A DNA stretch of 64,000 nt from assembly GCF_936943645.1 (NCBI RefSeq), contig NZ_CAKZJO010000039.1:17906-81905 (forward strand). The letters run 5' to 3'. A model generated the notes under the pieces. The model searched no databases, had not been told where the DNA came from, and saw only the letters and a program-made list of their open reading frames with translations. Positions 36,864 to 45,488 of the stretch are shown here, in pieces. The stretch comes from an uncultured Bradyrhizobium sp. (GTDB lineage Bacteria > Pseudomonadota > Alphaproteobacteria > Rhizobiales > Xanthobacteraceae). Each line of letters starts with the position of its first letter. Within the stretch, counting starts at the first letter, position 1. A program made the position numbers and the translations under genes.

Positions 36864-38597
36864 ATGCTGAATACCGCGACCAAGTCCGAGGCACCGGGCA
36901 CCGAGCAGGAGCTGACGGATGGCTTCCATCTCGTCATCGACGCGCTCAAGCTGAACGGCATCAACACCATCTATAATGTGCCGGGCATCCCGATCACGGA
37001 TTTGGGCCGCATGGCGCAGGCCGCCGGCATTCGCGTGATCTCCTTCCGCCACGAGCAGAACGCCGGTTACGCCGCAGGCATCGCCGGCTATCTCACCAAG
37101 AAGCCCGGCGTCTGCCTCACGGTCTCCGCGCCCGGCTTCCTCAACGGTCTCACCGCGCTCGCGCACGCCACCACCAACTGCTATCCGATGATCCTGGTCT
37201 CGGGCTCTTCCGAGCGCGAAATCGTCGACCTCCAGCAGGGCGACTACGAGGAAATGGACCAGCTCGCGATTGCAAAGCCGCTGTGCAAGGCGGCCTATCG
37301 CGTGCTGCACGCCCAGGACATCGGCATCGCGTTCGCCCGCGCCATTCGCGCCGCGGTCTCGGGCCGTCCGGGCGGCGTCTATCTCGACCTCCCCGCAAAA
37401 CTGTTCGGCCAGGTGATGAACACCGAGGCCGGCCAGAAGTCGCTGGTCAAGGTGATCGACGCGGCGCCCGCGCAGATCCCCTCGCCTGCATCCGTGAAGC
37501 GCGCGCTTGATGTTCTGAAGAGCGCAAAGCGTCCGCTCATCATCCTCGGCAAGGGCGCGGCCTACGCGCAGGCCGATGAAGAGATCAAGAGCTTCGTCGA
37601 GAAGAGCGGCGTGCCGTTCCTCCCGATGAGCATGGCCAAGGGTCTCCTCCCCGACACCCATCCGCAGTGCGCAGGTGCAGCCCGCTCGACGGTGTTGAAG
37701 GACTCCGACGTCGTCATGCTGATCGGCGCACGCCTGAACTGGCTGCTCTCGCACGGCAAGGGCAAGAGCTGGGGCGAAACCCCGAAGAAGTTCATCCAGG
37801 TCGACATCGAGCCGCGTGAGATGGACTCCAACGTCGAGATCGTCGCGCCCGTCGTCGGCGACATCGGCTCGGTCGTCTCGGCCTTCAACCAGGCCATCGC
37901 TACGGGCTGGACCGCCCCACCTGCGGAATGGACCAAGGCGATCACCACCAAGCGCGACGAGAACGTCGCCAAGATGGCGCCGAAGCTCATGAACAACAAA
38001 TCGCCGATGGATTATCATGGCGCGCTCGGCGTTCTGAAGAACGTCATCAAGGAGCACCCCGAGGCGATCCTCGTCAACGAAGGCGCCAACACGCTCGATC
38101 TCGCCCGCGGTGTCATCGACATGTATCGCCCGCGCAAGCGTCTCGACGTCGGCACCTGGGGCGTCATGGGCATCGGCATGGGCCAGGCGATCGCCGCCGC
38201 GCTCGAGACCGGTCATCCCGTGCTCGCGGTGGAAGGCGACTCGGCGTTCGGCTTTTCCGGCATGGAGGTCGAGACGATCTGCCGCTACAACCTTCCGATC
38301 TGCGTCGTCATCTTCAACAATGACGGCATCTATCGCGGCACCGACGTCAACGGCGCCAACGACGATCCCGCGACGACCGTGTTCGTCAAGGGCGCGCGCT
38401 ACGACAAGATGATGGAAGCCTTCGGCGGCGTCGGCGTGAATGCCACCTCGCCCGACGAGCTCAAGCGCGCCGTCAACGAAGCCATGAAGTCCGGCAAGCC
38501 GACGCTCATCAACGCGGTGATCGATCCGGCCGCGGGCTCGGAGAGCGGCCGCATCGGCAACCTCAATCCGCAGAGCGTTCTGCAAAAGAAGAAGTAA
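36864..38597 (+). CDS. oxc: Oxalyl-CoA decarboxylase
   Basis: This 577-residue TPP enzyme converts oxalyl-CoA to formyl-CoA and CO2. The conserved glutamate lies in [18 protein letters not shown] (Glu64). The TPP/Mg motif is [20 protein letters not shown] to [17 protein letters not shown] and the region around YRGTDVNG are typical of Oxc. Length agrees with characterised Oxc (about 568). ATG 36864 starts [10 protein letters not shown]; the frame is open upstream into gntR. Formyl-CoA transferase is encoded 63 bases downstream. Confidence 0.97.
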   Translation: MLNTATKSEAPGTEQELTDGFHLVIDALKLNGINTIYNVPGIPITDLGRMAQAAGIRVISFRHEQNAGYAAGIAGYLTKKPGVCLTVSAPGFLNGLTALAHATTNCYPMILVSGSSEREIVDLQQGDYEEMDQLAIAKPLCKAAYRVLHAQDIGIAFARAIRAAVSGRPGGVYLDLPAKLFGQVMNTEAGQKSLVKVIDAAPAQIPSPASVKRALDVLKSAKRPLIILGKGAAYAQADEEIKSFVEKSGVPFLPMSMAKGLLPDTHPQCAGAARSTVLKDSDVVMLIGARLNWLLSHGKGKSWGETPKKFIQVDIEPREMDSNVEIVAPVVGDIGSVVSAFNQAIATGWTAPPAEWTKAITTKRDENVAKMAPKLMNNKSPMDYHGALGVLKNVIKEHPEAILVNEGANTLDLARGVIDMYRPRKRLDVGTWGVMGIGMGQAIAAALETGHPVLAVEGDSAFGFSGMEVETICRYNLPICVVIFNNDGIYRGTDVNGANDDPATTVFVKGARYDKMMEAFGGVGVNATSPDELKRAVNEAMKSGKPTLINAVIDPAAGSESGRIGNLNPQSVLQKKK

Positions 38598-38660
38598 GTC
38601 CACCCCTCAACCCTTTATTCCCTGCGGTTGGCAGGGGCAGACAGAGTACGGAGCAACATC

Positions 38661-39938
38661 ATGACCAAAGCGCTCGAGGGCGTTCGCATTCTCGACTTCA
38701 CCCACGTTCAATCGGGTCCGACCTGCACGCAGCTGCTGGCCTGGTTCGGCGCCGACGTGATCAAGGTGGAACGCCCGGGCGTGGGTGACATCACCCGCGG
38801 CCAGCTGCAGGACATCCCGAACGTGGACAGCCTGTATTTCACCATGCTGAACCACAACAAGCGCTCGATCACGCTCGACACCAAGAACCCCAAGGGCAAG
38901 GAAGTCCTGACCGAGCTGATCAAGAAGTGCGACGTGCTGGTCGAGAACTTCGGACCCGGCGTGCTCGACCGCATGGGCTTCCCCTGGGAGAAGATCCAGG
39001 CGATCAACCCGAAGATGATCGTCGCCTCGATCAAGGGGTTCGGCCCCGGACCGTACGAAGACTGCAAGGTCTATGAGAACGTCGCGCAGTGCACCGGCGG
39101 CGCCGCTTCCACCACCGGCTTCCGCGACGGCCTGCCCCTCGTCACCGGCGCGCAGATCGGCGATAGCGGCACCGGCCTGCATCTGGCGCTCGGCATCGTC
39201 ACCGCGCTCTACCAGCGCACGCATTCGGGCAAGGGCCAGCGCGTCACTGCCGCGATGCAGGACGGCGTGCTCAACCTCGCCCGCGTCAAGCTGCGCGACC
39301 AGCAGCGCCTCGCCCACGGCCCGCTCAAGGAATACAGCCAGTTCGGCGAAGGCATTCCGTTCGGCGACGCGGTGCCGCGCGCCGGCAACGATTCCGGCGG
39401 TGGCCAGCCCGGCCGCATCCTGAAGTGCAAGGGTTACGAGACCGATCCCAACGCCTACATCTACTTCATCACCCAGGCTCCGGTCTGGGAGAAGATCTGC
39501 GACGTGATCGGCGAGCCTACCTGGAAGACCGATCCGAACTACGCCAAGCCGGCGGCCCGCCTGCCGCGCCTCAACGAGATCTTCGCCCGCATCGAGCAGT
39601 GGACGATGACCAAGACCAAGTTCGAGGCGATGGAAATCCTCAACAAGGACGACATCCCCTGCGGCCCGATCCTGTCGATGAAGGAGATCGCCGAAGACCA
39701 GTCGCTGCGCGCGACCGGCACCGTGGTCGAGGTCGACCACCCCACCCGTGGCAAGTACATCTCGGTCGGCAACCCGATCAAGCTGTCGGACAGCGCGAGC
39801 GAGGTCACCCGCTCCCCGCTGCTCGGCGAGCACACCGACGAGATCCTGCGCTCGGTGCTCGGCTTCAGCGATCATCAGGTCGCCGAGATCCACAAGTCCG
39901 GCGCCCTCGACCCGCCGCAGAAGCAGGCCGCTGAGTAA
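38661..39938 (+). CDS. frc: Formyl-CoA:oxalate CoA-transferase
   Basis: This is a 425-residue class III CoA-transferase that moves CoA from formyl-CoA to oxalate, giving oxalyl-CoA for Oxc and formate for export. The N-terminus [25 protein letters not shown] is the Frc signature. The catalytic aspartate is Asp168 in [10 protein letters not shown], and the glycine loop [10 protein letters not shown] is present. GGAG nine bases before ATG 38661 supports the start. A 6-bp hairpin at 38620-38636 lies in the oxc-frc gap. A strong terminator follows at 39961. Confidence 0.97.
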   Translation: MTKALEGVRILDFTHVQSGPTCTQLLAWFGADVIKVERPGVGDITRGQLQDIPNVDSLYFTMLNHNKRSITLDTKNPKGKEVLTELIKKCDVLVENFGPGVLDRMGFPWEKIQAINPKMIVASIKGFGPGPYEDCKVYENVAQCTGGAASTTGFRDGLPLVTGAQIGDSGTGLHLALGIVTALYQRTHSGKGQRVTAAMQDGVLNLARVKLRDQQRLAHGPLKEYSQFGEGIPFGDAVPRAGNDSGGGQPGRILKCKGYETDPNAYIYFITQAPVWEKICDVIGEPTWKTDPNYAKPAARLPRLNEIFARIEQWTMTKTKFEAMEILNKDDIPCGPILSMKEIAEDQSLRATGTVVEVDHPTRGKYISVGNPIKLSDSASEVTRSPLLGEHTDEILRSVLGFSDHQVAEIHKSGALDPPQKQAAE

Positions 39939-39960
39939 GCGGCTAGCATTGAACGAGACA

Positions 39961-39990
39961 AAAGGGCCGCCCGAAGGGGCGGCCCTTTCT
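39961..39990 (+). terminator. Rho-independent terminator after frc
   Basis: A perfect 12-bp stem AAAGGGCCGCCC / GGGCGGCCCTTT (39961-39972, 39977-39988) has loop GAAG and is followed by CT. The A and T ends of the stem supply the T tract. It lies 22 bases after the frc stop and ends the gntR-oxc-frc operon. Confidence 0.88.
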
Positions 39991-40409
39991 GCATTGGGGC
40001 GTCGGCAGGCGGAGGACCAACCCCAAAAGTTGGAAAACAACCCCATGCACAGTAGCATCCCCTTGGCATCACAGGGATTCCTGATCCAGAAAATCACTTT
40101 GCCTGGTCGGGCAAAACAGGTCCTCGGAAGAGCGAACACGCCGCCGGTACTTACGGCGTCCGTTTGCCGCGGCCTCTTGTTGGCGCCGGGCGAGAGGCTC
40201 ACCTGCGAGCCCTGGCCGCAATCAACGCCGAATTGAAGCGGGCCCCTAGGAACCGACAGTGTTCCGCCCAGTTGTCTTCTGGCACGGCGCATCCTTGTGA
40301 GCGCGGCCGGCCATCCGACGACACGTCAATCGCTCCCGGCCCGCGAGCTGAACACGCCGCGTCAGGCGCGTTTCCACATCGCACCCGTCTTGCCCACATT
40401 GAGGTCAAC
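39991..40409. other. Gene-free stretch between frc terminator and a small gene
   Basis: About 420 bases without a convincing gene on either strand. Open frames here lack ribosome binding sites and have no recognisable product. I see no repeat family or operator motif in it. The promoter of the small gene at 40410 is presumably in the last 100 bases. Confidence 0.5.
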
Positions 40410-40592
40410 ATGACGAGAGATCATCCCGCGTCCTGGGCTCTGCGGGAAGCCAACAAGGCATTCAAGCCGGTCGAGACCAAGAAGCCGATGACCGACTATG
40501 CGAAGGCGCAGCAATCCCATCAGGACAATCGCGAGCGCCTGAAAGCGGAACGACTGGCCCGAGAGGCGCAGCAGGAACATCTTCCCAGATAA
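40410..40592 (+). CDS. Small charged hypothetical protein
   Basis: The product has 60 residues, MTRDHPASWALREANKAFK..., strongly charged and helix-forming, ending QSHQDNRERLKAERLAREA. GAGG five bases before ATG 40410 supports the start. The frame is open upstream but with no binding site. No domain is recognised. It lies in a cluster of small genes (40.4-41.6 kb) between frc and cspA. Confidence 0.6.
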   Translation: MTRDHPASWALREANKAFKPVETKKPMTDYAKAQQSHQDNRERLKAERLAREAQQEHLPR

Positions 40593-40596
40593 AGGA

Positions 40597-40836
40597 ATGC
40601 CGGTGCCGCGCTATTATTGCGCCGTCAGGGACGACTCGGCACTCGCCGCGGACGAAGAAGGATTGACCCTGGCGAACCAGAGGGCCGCCGAAACGTGGTC
40701 CGGGCCTGATGATGCTTCGGAAGACCGCTTCGCTCGCTTCCTTCAAAGCATCGAGAGAACGACCACCCCATCCTCAAGCTCGCCGGAAGCCAGCCGCGCC
40801 CGTGCGATACGCTCGAACTCGGTCCGATACTTTTGA
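40597..40836 (+). pseudogene. DUF6894-like fragment
   Basis: The first 30 residues (MPVPRYYCAVRDDSALAADEEGLTLANQRAAE) follow the DUF6894 pattern 'M.RYYf.vrD......DeeGleL.....A...A'. After that the similarity stops and the remaining Ser-rich residues read antisense to the tail of the converging gene at 40743. It is either a truncated or frameshifted copy, or a variant end. It starts four bases after the preceding small gene. Confidence 0.4.
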
Positions 40837-41009
40837 AGATAGCTGAACGCCTGCTTCTGCGTCTGAAAGGTCGTCGCAAGACGGCAGAGCTGTCGGCCTG
40901 CGCCGAGCGCAAGGAAGAAGGTGATTGTGCCGCCGCTATCGGGTTTGATCCTAGGCACGATCCGCACTCTTTCGCATGTGAACGGCCCTTTCCAGATTGT
41001 CGTCTGCAC
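40743..41009 (-). CDS. Hypothetical protein, 88 residues
   Basis: The product MQTTIWKGPFTCERVRIVPRIKPD... has a short beta-rich start, then TFFLALGAGRQLCRLATTFQTQKQAFSYLQKYRTEFERIARARLASGELEDGVVVLSML. The helical AFSYLQKYRTEFERIARARLASGE segment looks protein-like and not random. It is convergent with the DUF6894-like fragment (94-base overlap) and 12 bases downstream of the gene at 41022. Function is unknown. Confidence 0.6.
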   Translation of the reverse strand: MQTTIWKGPFTCERVRIVPRIKPDSGGTITFFLALGAGRQLCRLATTFQTQKQAFSYLQKYRTEFERIARARLASGELEDGVVVLSML

Positions 41010-41021
41010 CGTCGTGTCAGG

Positions 41022-41264
41022 CTATCTCGGCAATTTCCTCGTGCGCTTCTTCGGGGCCGGCACCGGCGATGATGCGCGCAGACCGGCATCGGCCGCTTCC
41101 CTGGCCTCACGCAGCTCGCGCAGCCGCGCCATGTTCTTGCGGATGTCGACAGCGCGCCTTTCGACATCGGCGATCGCCCGCGCGCCGTCTTCGGCGGCCA
41201 GGCGCTGCCGCTCGGACCGTGCGATGGACTCGGGCGACGGCTCGGCCGATTTCCTGGCGCTCAT
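41022..41264 (-). CDS. Small charged hypothetical protein (Bradyrhizobium-type)
   Basis: The product has 80 residues starting MSARKSAEPSPESIARSERQRLAAEDGARAIADVERRAVDIRKNMARLRELREAREA and ending in a basic tail (PKKRTRKLPR). It is predicted to be almost wholly helical, with an SPESIARSE start typical of a group of small rhizobial proteins of unknown role. A GTG at 41321 would extend it by 19 residues; I prefer ATG 41264. It could bind nucleic acid through the basic tail (inference). Confidence 0.6.
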   Translation of the reverse strand: MSARKSAEPSPESIARSERQRLAAEDGARAIADVERRAVDIRKNMARLRELREAREAADAGLRASSPVPAPKKRTRKLPR

Positions 41265-41376
41265 CTCTTCGCGCTCATCTTTCGCCTGCTCGGCAACGGA
41301 AAGAACCCGCTCAATCCTCACGATCGAGCGGGTCGCACAGCCGTTTCAGTACATCCGTGAAACGGCCTTACAGAAC

Positions 41377-41586
41377 TCACGCCAGCGAGAGATTCTCAGC
41401 GCTGACCTTGCCCCGCATCTTGTCGGTCTTGGCCTCGAAGTTGACCTTCTGGCCCTCGGCGAGACCCGCAAGACCAGCCCGCTCGACCGCGCTGACGTGA
41501 ACGAACACGTCATTGCCGCCGTCGTCGGGTTGAATGAATCCGAAGCCCTTCTGGCCGTTGAACCACTTCACAGTACCTGTCGTCAT
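41377..41586 (-). CDS. Cold-shock family protein (CspA-like)
   Basis: The product has 69 residues forming a single cold-shock domain. RNP1 is KGFGFI and RNP2 is [18 protein letters not shown] is the classic start. It binds single-stranded RNA or DNA and acts as an RNA chaperone. GGAG before ATG 41586 supports this start; the frame stays open 93 codons upstream but without CSD similarity. The gene-free upstream region may hold a long leader, common for csp genes. Confidence 0.95.
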   Translation of the reverse strand: MTTGTVKWFNGQKGFGFIQPDDGGNDVFVHVSAVERAGLAGLAEGQKVNFEAKTDKMRGKVSAENLSLA

Positions 41587-42013
41587 TCTCTTCTCCAAAG
41601 CGCATGGGCGCGCATTCCGCGTGACGCTCACGCAGATCGATTCAATTCGTCGATGTCTCTGGAAAAGGAGCCCGCAGGCGCATTCAACAAGCACAGCGGC
41701 TGAACGAACAACAGGGAGCGTATACCCCACCATCGACCTTAGCAAGGCTTCGGGCGGATTTAATCGCGCAGCCTCATTGGAACCTTTGCTTGTTTGATAT
41801 CTCGCAGCAAAGGCATCCGATGCGGACAGAGCAGTTATCACCTCGGCGGACGTATCCGCCATCACGTCGGATCGGCGTCATCGCAGGTTCTGCGCATGCT
41901 TAAGAGAACAGGCTTGATTTCAGCCTGCGCTCATCGGCCTCGGCCGCCAAGTTGCCTGATTGATCAGGCGCGCATCCTGAAGCAAGCTGCCGGCAAACGA
42001 ATGGGAGGTCAGC
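41587..42013. other. Gene-free divergent region between csp and a hypothetical gene
   Basis: About 430 bases with no convincing gene. It must contain the csp promoter and 5' leader (minus strand) and the promoter of the gene at 42014, which has GGGAGG shortly upstream. It looks less GC-rich around 41740-41800. I see no strong palindrome. Confidence 0.45.
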
Positions 42014-42703
42014 ATGTCACTGCTCGGCAAGGCCGCCGTCGCGATGTGGTGGAGCGTTCGCCCCGAGCAGCGCACCGAGTTCGGCGACTGGCATTCACAC
42101 GAGCACTTTCCGGAGCGGATGAGCATTGCCGGCTTCCGGCGCGGATCGCGCTGGACCAGTACGACGGACGCGGAAGGCTTCTTCGTGCTCTACGAACTGG
42201 AGCAGTACGAGGTTCTCACATCGACAGGATATCTCGACCGGCTCAACGCGCCGACGCCGTGGTCGACGAAGATGATGCCGCATCATCTCGGCATGGTTCG
42301 CAGCCAGTGCCGGATCATCGCGAGCTTTGGCGGCGGCGTCGCGACGGCGCTTGCGACCATCAGGCTGTCGCCCCAGGTTGGACGGGAGACGGTGCTTCAA
42401 GCACACCTCTCGGAGACGCTGGGCACATTGGCGCAGCAGCCAGGACTGACCGGTGGCCATCTCCTCCTGACCGATACGCCGAGGACGAGCTCTCCCACGA
42501 CGGAGCAGCAGATCCGCGGCAGGGACGGCGCTGCCGACTGGATCGTGCTGCTGTCGGGATACGATGCCGATGTCGTCGAGGACGTGATCACCGGCCAGCT
42601 CTCCCCGCCATCGCTTCACGCCGCCGGTGCGCGCGACGACATCAAGACTGGCCGCTATCGGCTCGGCTTCACGATGACAGCGCAGGATGTCGCAACCGTC
42701 TAG
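42014..42703 (+). CDS. Hypothetical protein, 229 residues, ferredoxin-like barrel type
   Basis: The product begins MSLLGKAAVAMWWSVRPEQRTEFGDWHSHEHFPERMSIAGFRRGSRW. The pattern 'W.....R.EF.dWH..EH.pER..ipGF.rGrR' is typical of a family of dimeric alpha/beta-barrel-like proteins of unknown function that often accompany catabolic genes. A second similar half (ASFGGGVATALATIRLSP) follows. GGGAGG lies nine bases before the ATG. No catalytic residue is assigned; the two conserved WH/EH histidines may bind a ligand. Confidence 0.78.
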   Translation: MSLLGKAAVAMWWSVRPEQRTEFGDWHSHEHFPERMSIAGFRRGSRWTSTTDAEGFFVLYELEQYEVLTSTGYLDRLNAPTPWSTKMMPHHLGMVRSQCRIIASFGGGVATALATIRLSPQVGRETVLQAHLSETLGTLAQQPGLTGGHLLLTDTPRTSSPTTEQQIRGRDGAADWIVLLSGYDADVVEDVITGQLSPPSLHAAGARDDIKTGRYRLGFTMTAQDVATV

Positions 42704-42835
42704 CGACCCGGCCGGACGCCTTCTCAAAAAAATCGAGGACGCCTGTCGGATCGGCGACGTTCCCGTCGTCCTCGTGACATGGTTGGGCCATAGACGCCAG
42801 TGTCGGGCCCATCAATTGGAAAAGGATCAAGAAAC

Positions 42836-43279
42836 ATGCCTGGCACTGTCCGCCTGCACCGTGTTCTCGCCACCAGCCCGCAAAAAGTCTATCGCGCCTT
42901 CCTGGAGGCCGATGCGATGGCGAAATGGCTGCCGCCGAACGGCTTCACCTGCACCGTGCATCATTTCGAGCCCAAGGTCGGCGGAACGTTCAAGATGTCG
43001 TTCCGCAACTTCACGACGGGCAATGGCCATTCGTTCGGCGGCGAATTTCTCGAGCTCGTGCCCGGCGAACGTCTCCGCTACACCGACAGGTTCGACGATC
43101 CCAACCTGCCCGGCCAGATCCAGGTGACGGTGATCCTGAAGAAGGTCTCGGTCGGCACCGAGATCGACATCACGCAGTCAGGCCTTCCCGACGTCATTCC
43201 CGTCGAAGCCTGCTATCTCGGCTGGCAGGAATCGCTGCGCAATCTGGCGAAGCTCGTCGAGCCCGAGATCAATCAGTAG
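42836..43279 (+). CDS. SRPBCC (AHSA1-like) domain protein
   Basis: The product has 147 residues. The fold signature reads MPGTVRLHRVLATSPQKVYRAFLEADAMAKWLPPNGF, then GGTFKMSFRN and a C-terminal helix (CYLGWQESLRNLAKLVEPEI), matching the Activator-of-Hsp90-homolog/polyketide cyclase group. It has a hydrophobic ligand pocket; substrate unknown. ATG 42836 has AAGGA nine bases upstream. It follows the gene at 42014 by 132 bases on the same strand. Confidence 0.9.
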   Translation: MPGTVRLHRVLATSPQKVYRAFLEADAMAKWLPPNGFTCTVHHFEPKVGGTFKMSFRNFTTGNGHSFGGEFLELVPGERLRYTDRFDDPNLPGQIQVTVILKKVSVGTEIDITQSGLPDVIPVEACYLGWQESLRNLAKLVEPEINQ

Positions 43280-43303
43280 CGCGACAAGGCGGAGCGCGCG
43301 CCT

Positions 43304-43427
43304 CGTCCTTCGAGACGACCGCTCCGCGGTCTCCTCAGGATGAGGCAGCATCGGTGCCCGTTGGAAACTGAGGCCACGCGCTCCGTCCTCATCCTGAGGG
43401 CCCGCCAAAGGCGGGCGTCTCGAAGGA
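43304..43427. repeat. Palindromic intergenic repeat (TCCTTCGAGACG family)
   Basis: The outer arms TCCTTCGAGACG (43306-43317) and CGTCTCGAAGGA (43416-43427) are exact inverted copies; inner arms CCTCAGGATGAGG (43333-43345) and CCTCATCCTGAGG (43387-43399) are also exact. It lies between the convergent SRPBCC and Hsp70-like genes and may serve as their terminator. Confidence 0.8.
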
Positions 43428-43443
43428 TGCGCCGCCGAGCGCC

Positions 43444-44769
43444 CTACGCCTTCGGCTTGAGTCCGCCGTCGGCGGTCCACTTGTCCGGATCGGGACTGTG
43501 CCCGATCAGCGCGAGGCCATAGGCGATCGACTCGAACTGGTCGCCCGACATCAAGCGCTCGTTGCCGAACCGGTCGGCGAACAGTTTTCTCACCGCTGGC
43601 ACGAACGACGTGCCGCCGGTCAGGAACACCTTCTCCACCTCGCGCGCGGGGATGCCGGCCTCGGCCAGCACCTTGTCGACGGTCCCACCCAGCCGGGCGA
43701 TGTCGTCGGCAATCCAGGCGTCAAAGTTCTTCCGCGTGATGGTCGAGCCGATGTCGACGCCGCCGCCCTTGAAGCGGAAGTCGACCTCGTCCTGCGCCGA
43801 CAGCGCGACCTTCGCGTCGGACACCGCGCGATAGAGCGAAAAGCCGAGGTCGAGGTCGACGATGGTGATGAAATCCTCGAGCAGCTTCGGCTTCAGCGCG
43901 GTCTTCGCGAGGTCGCGGAGCTCGCGAAGATCGCCGTTGCTCTTCATCATCGCCAGCTGATGCCAGCGCGCGAGGTTGGTGTAATGTCCGCTCGGCACCG
44001 GCAGCACCTTGTCGAAGGAGCGGAAGCTGGAGCCCTTGCCGAGCCGCGGCGAGACGACATGGTCGACGATGCGATAGTCGAACGTGTCGCCGGCAATGCC
44101 GATACCGGCGTGCCCGAGCGGCTCGGCACGCAAGGCACCCCCTGCGCGCGAAAAGCGCATCACCGAGAAGTCGCTGGTGCCGCCGCCGAAATCGGCGACC
44201 AGCACGGTGGCATCGCGCTCCAGCCGCCGGGCAAAGGAGAACGCCGCGCCGACGGGCTCGTAGACATAGCGCGCATGGCCGGCCCCCAGGCGCTCGAACG
44301 CGGCGCGGTAGCGCTGCATCGCCAGCGCCTCGTCGGGATTGCCGCCGGCAAAACGCACGGGCCGGCCGACCGTGATGTTGGAGGTCTCGAAGCCGAACTT
44401 CTCGCCCCCATGGCGCGCCAAGGTTCGCAGGAACGCCGCCAGGATGTCCTCGAACTTGAAGCGCTGCCGGAACACCTGGGTGGTCTGGAAGCTGCTGCTG
44501 GCGGCAAAAGTCTTGAACGATTGGAGGAAACGGTAGACGTGGCGGCCCTCGAGGAATGTCTCGATCGCCCACGGGCCGCCCTCGGCCTGAGCGCCGGCGC
44601 CCGGCCGGTCCTCCCAGAAGCACAGGGCGGACACGTAGACGCTGTGGCGCTGGCCGCCGTGGTCGAAGCGGATGGCCTCGACCCGGCGGTCGTCTGCCGC
44701 AAGAGCAACGACCGTATTGCTGGTCCCAAAATCGATGCCGATCGAGACGGCGGGCGGGGCGCTCGACAT
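43444..44769 (-). CDS. Hsp70-like ATPase (YegD family)
   Basis: The protein has 441 residues. The actin-fold ATP-binding motifs are clear: SIGIDFGTSNTVVAL (phosphate 1), VADFGGGTSDFSVM (phosphate 2) and KVFLTGGTSFVPAV (adenosine). It has no classical substrate-binding domain, as in YegD. The role of this family is not settled; some members act in protein quality control. ATG 44769 starts MSSAPPAVSIG; the upstream frame lacks similarity. It is transcribed alone. Confidence 0.9.
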   Translation of the reverse strand: MSSAPPAVSIGIDFGTSNTVVALAADDRRVEAIRFDHGGQRHSVYVSALCFWEDRPGAGAQAEGGPWAIETFLEGRHVYRFLQSFKTFAASSSFQTTQVFRQRFKFEDILAAFLRTLARHGGEKFGFETSNITVGRPVRFAGGNPDEALAMQRYRAAFERLGAGHARYVYEPVGAAFSFARRLERDATVLVADFGGGTSDFSVMRFSRAGGALRAEPLGHAGIGIAGDTFDYRIVDHVVSPRLGKGSSFRSFDKVLPVPSGHYTNLARWHQLAMMKSNGDLRELRDLAKTALKPKLLEDFITIVDLDLGFSLYRAVSDAKVALSAQDEVDFRFKGGGVDIGSTITRKNFDAWIADDIARLGGTVDKVLAEAGIPAREVEKVFLTGGTSFVPAVRKLFADRFGNERLMSGDQFESIAYGLALIGHSPDPDKWTADGGLKPKA

Positions 44770-45031
44770 GAACCACTCTGACAGATGATTGGAAGGGGGC
44801 AGACCACTAACGGCTTTGACCCGGCCTGCCAAGACCTCGGCCATCGCCGCCTTTTCAGGGAGACACCTTGGTCGGCCGCCGATTCCAGAGCTTTCCGCGT
44901 CCAACGGAGCCATTTCGACCGGCTCTAGCCCTTTTTCCGGGGCTTTTTACTCCCGGGGCGGCCGCATTAACCCGGCATTATGCTGCAATGCGGCGCACCC
45001 TATGCTGCTATGCAAACAAATGCATAGACGT

Positions 45032-45048
45032 TGGCATCTGGTATACAT
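45032..45048. promoter_or_regulatory. Operator copy 3 upstream of the 45-residue gene (TGGCAT-N5-ATACAT)
   Basis: TGGCATCTGGTATACAT matches the shared motif with one weaker half. It lies in the 335-base gap between the Hsp70-like gene and the small gene at 45105, 57 bases before the ATG, exactly the same distance as copy 2 before gntR. The rest of that gap holds no gene that I can see. Confidence 0.65.
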
Positions 45049-45104
45049 AGATTGTCCTTCGAAACGAGACACCAGAACTGACCGTCTCGAGAAAAGGATT
45101 TCCA

Positions 45105-45242
45105 ATGGCCAAGACCGCTTCCGTCGCTTTCGCTCCCTCCGCCTCGCTGTTCAGCCGCTTTCTGGCTGCGATTGACCGTTTCCTGATGGCGAGCGCCGAG
45201 ATTTCGAACCACAACGGCGACCTGCCCCGTTTCGGCCTGTAA
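45105..45242 (+). CDS. 45-residue protein in the oxalate gene cluster
   Basis: MAKTASVAFAPSASLFSRFLAAID continues to RFGL-stop, 45 residues in all. The central segment ASLFSRFLAAIDRFLMASAEIS would form an amphipathic helix. AAGGA lies eight bases before the ATG. It carries operator copy 3 upstream and two hairpins downstream, so it is its own transcription unit between the Hsp70-like gene and oxlT. No family is recognised; a membrane-surface or regulatory microprotein working with the antiporters is possible (inference). Confidence 0.7.
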   Translation: MAKTASVAFAPSASLFSRFLAAIDRFLMASAEISNHNGDLPRFGL

Positions 45243-45252
45243 GCCGGCTTTC

Positions 45253-45289
45253 CTGCTCTGGCCCACAACCCGGCAGGGTTTCAGAGCAG
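45253..45289 (+). other. Nested hairpin downstream of the 45-residue gene
   Basis: CTGCTCTG (45253-45260) pairs with CAGAGCAG (45282-45289), and inside it AACCC pairs with GGGTT around GGCA. It begins 11 bases after the stop. Together with the terminator at 45311 it could stabilise the 3' end of the short mRNA. Confidence 0.5.
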
Positions 45290-45310
45290 TCCACATACGA
45301 CTTTTGATGA

Positions 45311-45336
45311 ATGGCCCCGCACGACGGGGCCATTTC
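45311..45336. terminator. Terminator after the 45-residue gene
   Basis: ATGGCCCCG (45311-45319) pairs with CGGGGCCAT (45325-45333) around CACGA, followed by TTCT. A 9-bp GC-rich stem with a T-rich end. Confidence 0.8.
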
Positions 45337-45420
45337 TACTTGTGCGGTCCTGAGTCACAGCCGCGGCCGGGGAACAGCCTGCGGCATTTGCGCACGGTGG
45401 CCGGACCAGCGCTTGAAGCT

Positions 45421-45437
45421 TGGCATAATGCATACAA
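45421..45437. promoter_or_regulatory. Operator copy 4 upstream of oxlT 1 (TGGCAT-N5-ATACAA)
   Basis: TGGCATAATGCATACAA matches the shared motif, with a degenerate right half. CTTG of a -35-like CTTGAA starts nine bases before it (45412), the same spacing as at copies 5 and 6. The oxlT start is 52 bases downstream. Confidence 0.65.
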
Positions 45438-45488
45438 GAATGCCCCTCCAGCGCTCGCATAAAAATTAGAGGCGCCACGGGAGGCTTT

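Noticed and set aside
36837..38603. A 588-codon open frame on the minus strand
   Set aside because: Antisense to oxc, which is certain from its TPP motifs.
44770..44913. 48-codon N-terminal extension of the Hsp70-like protein
   Set aside because: The ATPase fold starts at SIGIDFGTSNT directly after ATG 44769; the extension has no similarity to the family.
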